Assembly: GCA_963576475.1 (NCBI GenBank)
Contig: OY754981.1
Span: 31,596,132-31,660,131, forward strand
Origin: Molanna angustata
Taxonomy: Eukaryota > Arthropoda > Insecta > Trichoptera > Molannidae
Length of the DNA: 64,000 nt
Direction of reading: 5' to 3'
Under the pieces are notes generated by a model, which did not search any database, was not told where the DNA came from, and saw only the letters and a list, made by a program, of their open reading frames with translations. A program made the translations under genes and the position numbers. Positions 54,101 through 64,000 of this stretch are shown one piece after another (the first letter of the stretch is position 1; each line of letters starts with the position of its first letter).

Positions 54101-55100
54101 TATTTTTTTGTTTATGTTTGCCTTTAACATTTTACTACAGTTCAAGTACGGGTAATGTGTAATTTATTATAATGTTACTGTTCTAAATATTTCTTTGCTC
54201 TCCTTTATAATTTTGGGTTTGTTACTTATTTCAATATTTATGTTAATTTCACTAAACTTATCTAGATAATTTTTTTCTTCATATAATTTTTGCTATCTAC
54301 ATTTTATATTCTTATGACCTAAATTTATCTAAGAAATATTATATTATTCTTAATATTTTTTTCTAAATAATAACCAATCCCTTACTTAAACACTTATTTA
54401 TTTATGTTTTTTACTATATATTTTTATGTGTTATGAAATTACTGAAGAAGAAATAAAAACTTATAAGAATTATTCATGTTAAATATCCTTATTTGGCATT
54501 GAATTATCAATGGTAATTTCTCAATCGATATTCTGTACAGTTAAAAAAAAAACATTTTCAGGTATCAAATAATATTCACTATACAGATACTTTTATGATA
54601 ATTTTTACGTAGACATGTATTTTTGAATTTCTTATCCTTTTTCCTAGTCGTCATTTTTTAAATATTTAATAAATTAGATATTTATGCGTCCTATAACTGC
54701 TAGGGCCTACGGATAGCATAATATAATTTTACCCTTTCGTCTAGCATTCGTCTGCGGGTAAATAATGAACACACCTAGGAACGTGCCCGAGAGCTCCATA
54801 CATTTGGCATTAAATTGTAGTGTGGCGTGTACATCGATTCTATGACTTTCTATGTATACAGTTCTTTGGGCACAAGTACATTGTGCCCGCGGAACGAAAT
54901 TTTTCATAGAATCTCGCTGTATGAAACATACTATCGCAGATATTGTATTACAACCGTAAGGTGGAAACATATTTATTTGAAAAAAAATAATGAATTTACA
55001 GGATTTAATGGCATATATTTGTGGAATATTTCGAACAAAATTTTTGGGAGGGCTGAGTCCGGGAGCCCCTTTGGAGGAGCCGCCACTGAGTCTGATTGAA
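54101..55100. other. AT-rich spacer
   Basis: No gene recognised. Around 55,030-55,100 the sequence becomes GC-rich (ctgagtccgggagcc, ggaggagccgccactgagt) just before a LINE B fragment. Confidence 0.45.
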
Positions 55101-55104
55101 AAAT

Positions 55105-55440
55105 TTCAATCTATGCATTGTGGTGTTTGATTTACCCACCAATAGACATTTTGCAGATTCGCTGGTCTCCTTGCTCTATGCATGATTGAGTAGTGGAAGG
55201 ATCTGGTATATTGTGGTGTTTGCTAAGGTGGAGGACATGTTTTAGGTCGGTGAATATTTTTTTGCCTTCTTCATTCTTCTGCACTTTTAGAAGGATGAGA
55301 GGCATGGCAGTTTTGGATGAGAGGCATGGCAGTTTTGGATGAGAGGCATGGCAGTTTTGGATGAGAGGCATGGCAGTTTTGGATGAGAGGCATGGCAGTT
55401 TTGGATGAGAGGCATGGCAGTTTTGGATGAGCCCTTAGTG
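55105..55440 (-). pseudogene. LINE B ORF1 fragment with 22-bp expansion
   Basis: Knuckle-tail DNA (CIEQGDQRICKMSIGG, about 55,195-55,132) joined to the PRE_C2HC end (KVQKNEEGKKIFTDLKHVLH, 55,300-55,230). The word encoding KTAMPL is repeated about six times in 22-bp units (55,295-55,430). 22 is not a multiple of three, so the reading frame rotates. Confidence 0.8.
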
Positions 55441-55561
55441 GGTGGTGATGGAACAGTTATAGATCACTATAAATTTAAGTAGCACTGTTGTATCCTTTTG
55501 TGTTCATTTGTATGACACGCTGGTGGTATTTCTGTATGGTTTACTACTTCTATTTATATTG

Positions 55562-56164
55562 TCACATGTATTTACCTCCGTCATCATCTATGTTCTCTGC
55601 GTCGGTCAGGTTGCACAGTTGAGTCGACTGATCCCACTGACTTTTGAAGTTACGCCAGTCCATGGCGTCTCCGGAGAACAGCGGCAGGGCTACCGCCGTA
55701 CTGTCCTTCGCCATACACGTATTAAGCCTTGGCGTATTATTACTGCGGGTCTCTTGCTCGGGTGACGGGCAGCTGTCGTTAGCTGACGCTACCCGCCAGG
55801 GTTCGTTGAAGGCGACTGTGAAGAACGCCATCCGATCCGATTCCTTTGTCGCCCATTCTCGCGTTCGCCTGGAGACCTCGGTCTCAGCGGTTGGCTCAGG
55901 CGTGACGTGGTCTGCATTGGATGTTCCTGGTGCTGCATGGTCGGGTACGGCCGTGCGTGCTTTCAGGATCTCGTTCATCTTCTTCTGGTGTCGTTCCAGT
56001 TGAACTCTTTGCTCACGGATAACCTTCCGTAGCTGTACGATGGTGTCCTCGCTCGTTATCTCGACTGTGTGCGTCGAGTCGTTGTCGGAGACATCTTCTT
56101 CCAGCTCCTTGGCAGCATTTTTCCCGCTTCTCAACGATGGAGTCGTCTTGGCGATTGTACACAC
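55562..56164 (-). pseudogene. BEL1 gag N-terminus, second copy
   Basis: ATG at 56,164 (MCTIAKTTPSLRSGKNAAKE). Coiled coil VQLRKVIREQRVQLERHQKK, then a Ser/Thr-rich region and the start of the DUF1759 domain (VALPLFSGDAMDWRNFKSQW). It is truncated at about 55,562, so the rest of the element is missing. It supplies the middle part deleted from the 14-kb copy. Confidence 0.87.
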
Positions 56165-56177
56165 TGGATGAAGATCG

Positions 56178-56197
56178 ATCCGGCGCTCGAAGGACCA
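56178..56197 (-). promoter_or_regulatory. BEL1 primer-binding site (tRNA-Tyr-like), copy 2
   Basis: The same atccggcgctcgaaggacca as at 14,853, including the two extra bases, so the variant is a property of the family and not a local mutation. Confidence 0.7.
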
Positions 56198-56201
56198 AAA
56201 A

Positions 56202-56803
56202 TGTTACGGACGGCAGTGGTTAGTCGAATGCAGCACTTTATTTTATTTAAGGCGGTGGCTCGCCTCTTCACCGTGGATCGCCTCGCTGTCTCCACGTAGC
56301 TCCAGCAGCTCACTACACAGTATACGACTCATATACTATGTAGGAGAGATATTCGGGTGAATGCTTCCGTCGGTGGTTGATTCCAGTTCAAATGGTAGTC
56401 CAGGTTCAGGCAGGGTCGTTGAGAGTGTTCAGTATTCCAAGCAGGTTCAGGCAGAGTCGAGTCAAGAGATAAATAATAATCGCAGGTAGTGGTATGAAAG
56501 AACAACATTTATTTGCACAATGTGCCGAATATTTATATGTTTCCGCCGGTCAATGAGCGGCCGGCGGTACAATGATTTTCGGGCGCGGTGAGGCATGCGA
56601 GTCGGTCTGCGCGGGGGTGTGCAGTCGTGTACGGCCGAACGACTTTCACCATTTCCCGGCTAGGCCCTGCACATTTATCCTCGCCGCTACCCGGTTACAT
56701 TATAATATAACACTTCAATCAAATTCAGGCACATTGGCTTTATTTCTACAAAATACATTTCATATACTTAATGTAATAACCTAATCCAATCTCGTCCGTT
56801 ACA
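56202..56803 (-). repeat. BEL1 5' LTR, long form (602 bp)
   Basis: Ends tgttacggacggcag and ctcgtccgttaca. Contains the ~180-bp segment (gcggccggcggtac to ataacacttcaat) missing from the short LTR1 at 14.9 kb but found alone or rearranged at 16.6, 36.1, 43.3 and 43.6 kb. Confidence 0.87.
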
Positions 56804-56849
56804 ATCTCCATAGATACAATGTCATCATCTAACCATTCAATGTGTGGGT

Positions 56850-57305
56850 ATACTCCACCACAGTGATTTGGCAAATATAGGAAAAGATCTGTACCTCACA
56901 ACAGTTGAGCCATTTCTTTGTGTATTAAACTAAACTTAGCATAAACCAGGGTCCATACGGGCTAAGTACTTCTGATTGGTCAAGTCCAGGTGTTGCAGAC
57001 GCGTGAAGTCCAAATACTCTGTTCGTCTACTATCTCTTGTTTTATGATAGGATTGTCCCTTGCACGGCCCGTGGTGAACTTTGTGATGTTATATCCCTGA
57101 CACTGACCTATACACTGACCTTACATCTATAGCCCCACCACAGTGATCGCCCAAGGAGTGATTTGTCATCTTGGTGTATAAGCCAGAGTCCAGGCGGACA
57201 GTACTTCACCTTAGTCAAGTCTATTTCTTATTGAACCAGGTACCTATTCAATTAAAAGGTTTGCTTACAATCAGATTCTAGGATCAGTAATGAAACAAGG
57301 CAGTC
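56850..57305 (-). repeat. Two diverged LTR2-like fragments
   Basis: ccaccacagtgat…cctcacaacagt…ccagggtcca (56,850-56,990), then attgtcccttgcacggcc, cagtgatcgcccaagga, ccagagtccaggcgg and tgaaacaagg (57,050-57,305). The order follows LTR2 with many changes. Confidence 0.65.
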
Positions 57306-57316
57306 ACATATGTTCA

Positions 57317-57480
57317 TTCATTGGTCATTACTGAACATCAGAGTACCGAGTCTTTGACTCCTTGCTCCTTCATCTGACATTACTTAGCTGGATGTTTTGT
57401 AAGTTATAATATTGAAGGGGTGTGGGGTGGGTGGTGAATTTATGTTTTATATGAAGGGGTGAGGTGAGGGGGTGAAGTTT
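57317..57480 (-). repeat. LINE A 3' end fragment
   Basis: cattggtcattactgaacat, gagtaccgagtc, gactccttgctccttcatct and the following tgtggggtgggtgg part match the 3' ends at 21.8 kb. No coding part is attached. Confidence 0.7.
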
Positions 57481-57623
57481 CATATTCAACCACCGACTTC
57501 TCCGTACTGCGCACACGTTTAGTTCTTCACCGACATCTCCCTTGTAACTCGCCCGTACCTTCCAGGCATTGTTCTCTTGTCAGGGTGTCTCTTTCATTAG
57601 GAAAATGCTCCCTGACGTGATCA

Positions 57624-58001
57624 TCAACGTGTATGGGCTGTTGTTCCCATCTTGTGTGTTCTGCCTGGTCGGTAAGGCTCTGTTCTATCTTCTCCATGAG
57701 TATCCGATTTTGTTTTTTCGGTTTCCTCAGATTTCTTCTTGGAGGCTTTCAGTTCACGCCTCAATAGTCGCATGGTATAGTCTGTAGTGGTTTCATCCGA
57801 TTCATCAGAATCTGAACCAGAATGTGCTAACCTCACACATACAGCAGAGCTTCACCGATGCTCTCTGGAACGTGACATCTCAGCATTTTGTGTAGATCGT
57901 TCACTGGTGACGCTTCCCTGCGTAGCACGTGACATTTCTACACGTTCTTCCATTTCTGCGGTGGCGTGTTTATTTGTAACTGAATGGAGTGCCCGGGACA
58001 T
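57624..58001 (-). pseudogene. BEL3 gag N-terminus
   Basis: ATG at 58,001 (MSRALHSVTNKHATAEMEER). One in-frame stop follows SREHR; the same frame family continues with SGSDSDESDETTTDYTMRLL and a KASKKKSEETEK coiled coil. Position (directly after LTR and primer-site-like sequence) and layout (acidic Ser/Asp patch, then coiled coil) match the other BEL gag starts. Truncated at about 57,624. Confidence 0.65.
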
Positions 58002-58074
58002 TTTCAATTTTTCTTATTTTTGCCATTTAAAAATTTGCGGGACATGCACAAACACGGATCTTAGTTCAAAGGAC

Positions 58075-58785
58075 CAATTTGTAGGTGACGTAGTACAGAG
58101 GACTGTATGGTACGTGATTCTCAATTTGTAGGTGACGTAGTACAGAGGACTGTATGGTACGTGATTCTCAATTTGTAGGTGACGTAGTACAGAGGACTGT
58201 ATGGTACGTGATTCTCAATTTGTAGGTGACGTAGTACAGAGGACTGTATGGTACGTGATTCTCAATTTGTAGGTGACGTAGTACAGAGGACTGTATGGTA
58301 CGTGATTCTCAATTTGTAGGTGACGTAGTACAGAGGACTGTATGGTACGTGATTCTCAATTTGTAGGTGACGTAGTACAGAGGACTGTATGGTACGTGAT
58401 TCTCAATTTGTAGGTGACGTAGTACAGAGGACTGTATGGTACGTGATTCTCAATTTGTAGGTGACGTAGTACAGAGGACTGTATGGTACGTGATTCTCAA
58501 TTTGTAGGTGACGTAGTACAGAGGACTGTATGGTACGTGATTCTCAATTTGTAGGTGACGTAGTACAGAGGACTGTATGGTACGTGATTCTCAATTTGTA
58601 GGTGACGTAGTACAGAGGACTGTATGGTACGTGATTCTCAATTTGTAGGTGACGTAGTACAGAGGACTGTATGGTACGTGATTCTCAATTTGTAGGTGAC
58701 GTAGTACAGAGGACTGTATGGTACGTGATTCTCAATTTGTAGGTGACGTAGTACAGAGGACTGTATGGTACGTGATTCTCAATTC
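58075..58785. repeat. 47-bp tandem array, 15 units
   Basis: The word gtaggtgacgtagtacag recurs every 47 bp from 58,081 to 58,739 (14 intervals). Units look identical by eye. Each holds tgacgta and tacgtga. A related locus at 10,141 has one unit. Confidence 0.95.
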
Positions 58786-59310
58786 AGTGGTGGTCTCACC
58801 AAACCTCGCTCTCGCCTCAAACATTAAAAATCGTTTTAATCTTGGCGGCAAAGGAAGGAGCTATCTCGGTATACCAGCAGAGCCAGGGTCCAGACAGATA
58901 GTCCAGATAGATTATTTTATTTGTTGTTTTCTCAAGGCTATAGTCTAGGTAAGAGATAAATAAAACACGTAAGACAGTATAGGTAACTCTGTTTTTATAT
59001 TTGTATGGTGCAATAGATTGTTCAACAGCGCCCACCCGCGGTGTTGACTTGTGGGGTGTCGGCCCGCACATGTCGTGATCGTGGGTGGCCGCTGTTTGAG
59101 GTACCGACATGTACCTATTGTGTCCTATAGGTTATTTATTGACATTATATTGAATTAGATGAAATAACTAAGTACAATGCTTGTGTAAAGGGCATGATAT
59201 AAAAGATATAATAGATTTAAGATCAAATATTTGCTGAAAACGTTGTCGACTGGTAATCTTTTATTTTTATATGGTCTCGCTACGGTCAACTCCGTTTTCG
59301 GTATCAAAAC
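58078..59310 (-). repeat. BEL3 LTR (LTR3) with internal array
   Basis: Left edge tgtaggtgacg next to ttcaaaggacca (a primer-site-like word). It contains the 47-bp array, then ctcggtataccagcagagcc, gtaagagataaataaa, cagcgcccacccgcgg and ctcgctacggtcaactccgt, an organisation parallel to LTR2. The right end is not certain. Confidence 0.65.
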
Positions 59311-60060
59311 AACAATAATAAATTGATAGAAACCCTCCGTAGAGGGCGTGAGCCAGTATAAACAGTACTTCCTTTGGTTAACACAATTTGTTTATTGTTC
59401 ATACAAATAGATAAATAAAGTGTTCACATAAAACCACATAGAATGTCCAAGAGAGAAATTATCAAATTGTTCACATAAATATATAAATAAAATGTTCAGT
59501 CACAAATACACAATGTCACATAGAATGTCCAAGAAAGAAATTATTGAATTGTTTATATAAAAGTCAGAAGATAAAACTTAGTTCGAATTGTCCGTTCCCC
59601 GGTGTAAATTATACCTGAACTCACTTCAGTCCTTCTCGAATCTATTCACCTCCTATTTGACGGCGTTCACCTTCTCTCCTGCCTTCCCGTGTCTGTCTTC
59701 CTCCCTGCTGGTCGTCTCTCTCTCCGCTCCGGGTTCTTCGTCGTAGTCAATCTCTCCGTCATCACTCGTCCTTCCTCCAGACTCTTCTCTCTCCGTGTTG
59801 GCTGTCGAACTCTCCGGTGCTAACTCATTATCGGTGCGGAAACCGGTCTCTTCTTAACCGGCCCACCGGTCCGTCGCCGAGCAGGTACAAGGCGATCGCC
59901 GGCGGGCTCTGATTGACTATCTGCCCCGGCGTTCCTATTGGTTGACGTGGCCGATGTCAACGTGTCACCGCGACATTGGTGTTGCAGTGAGGTGTCCCGT
60001 CACTGAACATAGGCATTGAGCACACTCTGTCACGGCGATCGGTATCAAAATATTTAAACT
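59311..60060. other. Non-coding repeat-like DNA
   Basis: ccctccgtagagggc…ttaacacaa is like 44,155-44,200. 59,826-59,985 is the repeat shared with 32,350-32,515. Between them is C/T-rich sequence without a coding frame. Confidence 0.5.
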
Positions 60061-60099
60061 AAAATAGAATTGTCCATTTTCACTAAACTAAACAATAGT

Positions 60100-60700
60100 T
60101 TAGTGTCTGCTACACTCACATTGGAGCCCCAATTCTTTCAGCCTCTCAAAGACCAACATGTTTGCTGGAGGTGGCTCTCTTTGGCAGGCAAGCAAATGAC
60201 AATGTTGTCAACGTACACCAACACAAACTTCCTAAGGTACCCGGCCAATACTCATCCTCTGGAAATGTCCAGGTGCTCCTTTCAGCCCCAAAAGGCATTA
60301 CTCGAAACTGATAGCAAGTGCTATCTGGGGTAGTGAAGACTGTCTTCGTCCGAAATTCTGGAGCCAAAAGTAACTGCCAGTACCCTTCTCTTGGATCACA
60401 GGCAAGGGTGATACTTTGTCAAAGTTCACTGCATTCCATTGTTTTTCCAGATATCTCCATCTGCATGGATGTCTTTCCCAAAATGGCCATTGTGGTCAAA
60501 CTCTCTGCCAGCCTCACTTCTCTTGGCTTGATCACTCAGACATCCACCAGGCTATGTGATGCTCCCGTGTTCAGGGAGGTGAGATGCTCTCACAGTCTCC
60601 ATTTGTAATATCTCTTGGAGAAGTTCCTCAAAACTCCTCACTATCCTCCAGAGCTCCCGTTCAGGAAGTCAAAAAATCCCTGTATATAATGTTTTGACTT
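60100..60700 (-). pseudogene. Ty3/gypsy reverse transcriptase relic
   Basis: Frame 60,367-60,146 has VFTTPDSTCYQFRVMPFGA, the conserved gypsy RT word before motif B. After a frameshift VYVDNIVI-type motif C follows at about 60,190, again with Asn in place of the second Asp. Several indels; no flanking LTR recognised. Confidence 0.78.
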
Positions 60701-60835
60701 CCTCCATCTTTGGGAAGGTTTTCTTGTACAACATCCCATTCATTTATTGTTAATGAATGCAAATGGGTTTTGGTTGGGCCGCTGCTCCGACCTGTACCTA
60801 TACACAGGTCCGTGTTTGTGAGTTACATACTACCA

Positions 60836-60882
60836 GTACAGTACAGTACAGTGCAGTACAGTGCAGTACAGTGTATCCATCA
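60836..60882. repeat. (cagta)n-type microsatellite
   Basis: Interrupted cagta/cagtg run. Confidence 0.85.
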
Positions 60883-60899
60883 ATGTGTCACAGGAGACA

Positions 60900-61325
60900 G
60901 ATATTTGAGATTATTTAATTCTTTTTGTGTTTTTGATCTACCCACATATGTAATGAGTTTTATCTTTGGATTGCCGTTCCAATGTGTTTATTATATACAT
61001 ATTTGAAATGATTGTTTGTAGCACAATTGAGTGTAGAGGTCCACTTACCTACTATAAATTGTTAAATATTACATTTTGAAATAGTAATCAATATGTTTAT
61101 ATAATATCATTAAATTCTTTTCCTGTCTATGACATAATAATAATTAATAACTTTTATTATGAAAAACAAATCACATAATGTGGCGAACTTATTGCCCGCA
61201 GGCAATTTCTACCAGTCAACCACCATAGTAAATTCAATTAGTTGATATTAAGAAATTATAAATACAAAACAAAAATAAAAAATAATTATACACCATATGG
61301 AGACAGTATGTTTGTTGGATGTGGG
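60900..61325. other. AT-rich spacer
   Basis: Nothing recognised. Confidence 0.4.
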
Positions 61326-61326
61326 A

Positions 61327-61456
<130 letters not shown>

Positions 61457-61610
61457 ATAGGGACAAGGGAAAAAGACATAAGTTTGTGGTTATGTGGATA
61501 AAAAGTGTGACTTGAGACGATATTTGAATGCTATCAAACAAACAAACAAACTAGGGTAGGGGCATCTCTGTAACATAATTTGTAATTTTATAAAACAATC
61601 ATTCATTCAT

Positions 61611-62515
61611 TGGTACATATGTAGATACAAGTACTCGATTGTAATATTGGTACCTATGTAGGTACAAGTACTCGATTGTAATATTGGTACCTATGTAGGT
61701 ACAAGTACTCGATTGTAATATTGGTACCTATGTAGGTACAAGTACTCGATTGTAATATTGGTACCTATGTAGGTACAAGTACTCGATTGTAATATTGGTA
61801 CCTATGTAGGTACAAGTACTCCTGATGTGTTGTCATGAATTGACTTTCTGTAATTAAGATTATTAATTAGTAAAAATAAAAATAAAAATTATTAAATTAT
61901 TTAAATGATTTTTTTTTAATATTGGTACCTATGTAGGTACAAGTACTCGATTGTAATATTGGTACCTATGTAGGTACAAGTACTCCTGATGTGTGGTCAT
62001 GAATTGACTTCTGTAATTAAGATTATTAATTAGTAAAAATAAAAATAAAAATTATTAAATTATTTAAATGATTTTTTTTTTAATATTGGTACCTATGTAG
62101 GTACAAGTACTCGATTGTAATATTGGTACCTATGTAGGTACAAGTACTCCTGATGTGTGGTCATGAATTGACTTCTGTAATTAAGATTATTAATTAGTAA
62201 AAATAAAAATAAAAATTATTAAATTATTTAAATGATTTTTTTTTTAATATTGGTACCTATGTAGGTACAAGTACTCGATTGTAATATTGGTACCTATGTA
62301 GGTACAAGTACTCCTGATGTGTGGTCATGAATTGACTTCTGTAATTAAGATTATTAATTAGTAAAAATAAAAATTATTAAATTATTTAAATGATTTTTTT
62401 TTTAATATTGGTACCTATGTAGGTACAAGTACTCGATTGTAATATTGGTACCTATGTAGGTACAAGTACTCCTGATGTGTGGTCATGAATTGACTTTCTG
62501 TAATTAAGATTATTA
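61611..62515. repeat. 37-bp minisatellite nested in a 164-bp higher-order repeat
   Basis: Unit cgattgtaatattggtacct + atgtaggtacaagtact (37 bp), five or so copies at 61,611-61,820. Then blocks of two 37-bp units plus an AT-rich segment (cctgatgtgt…tttttttt) recur with starts at 61,821, 61,985, 62,149, 62,313 and 62,471 (spacings 164, 164, 164, 158). Each 37-mer contains the near-palindrome ggtacctatgtaggtac. Confidence 0.95.
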
Positions 62516-63450
<935 letters not shown>

Positions 63451-63476
63451 TTTGTACTCGCGAAAACCTTAGATTT

Positions 63477-64000
<524 letters not shown>

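Noticed and set aside
54707..54970. 87-codon minus-strand ORF in the 54-55 kb spacer
   Set aside because: No domain, no codon-use support, no neighbouring exon-like signals that I could recognise.

Overview
This is repeat-rich insect (at least arthropod) genomic DNA. I see no host gene. The evidence is the mix of Jockey-type non-LTR retrotransposons (LINEs), BEL/Pao and Ty3/gypsy LTR elements, an endonuclease-bearing Penelope-like element (PLE) and a DDE transposase fragment, set in AT-rich spacers with long (AT)n and (GA)n tracts. The order of insect cannot be fixed from this window.

Layout. 1-3.57 kb is AT-rich spacer with small tandem repeats and a weak SINE candidate. 3.58-5.93 kb holds broken pieces of LINE family A. 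5.95-9.76 kb is a LINE family B copy with both ends and a 13-bp target-site duplication. 10.0-11.3 kb has BEL/Pao integrase remnants. 11.55-13.75 kb is a nearly complete PLE with 73-bp inverted terminal repeats. 14.1-15.3 kb is a truncated BEL element (family BEL1) with LTR and primer-binding site. 15.3-16.6 kb is a transposase fragment fused to the 5' half of LINE B. 16.6-32.5 kb is a head-to-tail run of LINE A copies. It includes the best one (ORF2 of 903 codons, open from start to stop, at 22,032-24,743; ORF1 broken by one frameshift). The 5' leader of that copy contains a 5.4-kb array of 25 monomers of 214 bp.

33.1-35.3 kb is a second BEL family (BEL2). 36.2-40.7 kb is a diverged duplicate of the 16.8-20.5 kb LINE A cluster. 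41.6-48.97 kb holds LTR pieces, a LINE A-like ORF1 and a third LINE B copy interrupted by an 845-bp solo BEL2 LTR with a 5-bp target duplication. 49.6-51.3 kb is a gypsy pol relic. 52-55 kb is AT-rich spacer. 55.1-59.3 kb holds more BEL and LINE pieces, including an LTR edge expanded into 15 copies of 47 bp. 60.1-60.7 kb is another gypsy reverse transcriptase (RT) relic. 61.3-64 kb is simple and tandem repeats with a 180-bp-arm palindrome between two (AT)n tracts.

All recognisable element coding remnants (LINE A and B, PLE, BEL, gypsy, transposase) read on the minus strand. The one exception is the 214-bp satellite. Its plus strand is the C-terminal tail of a different LINE reverse transcriptase. 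Family names LINE A, LINE B, BEL1-3 and LTR1-3 are labels used here only.
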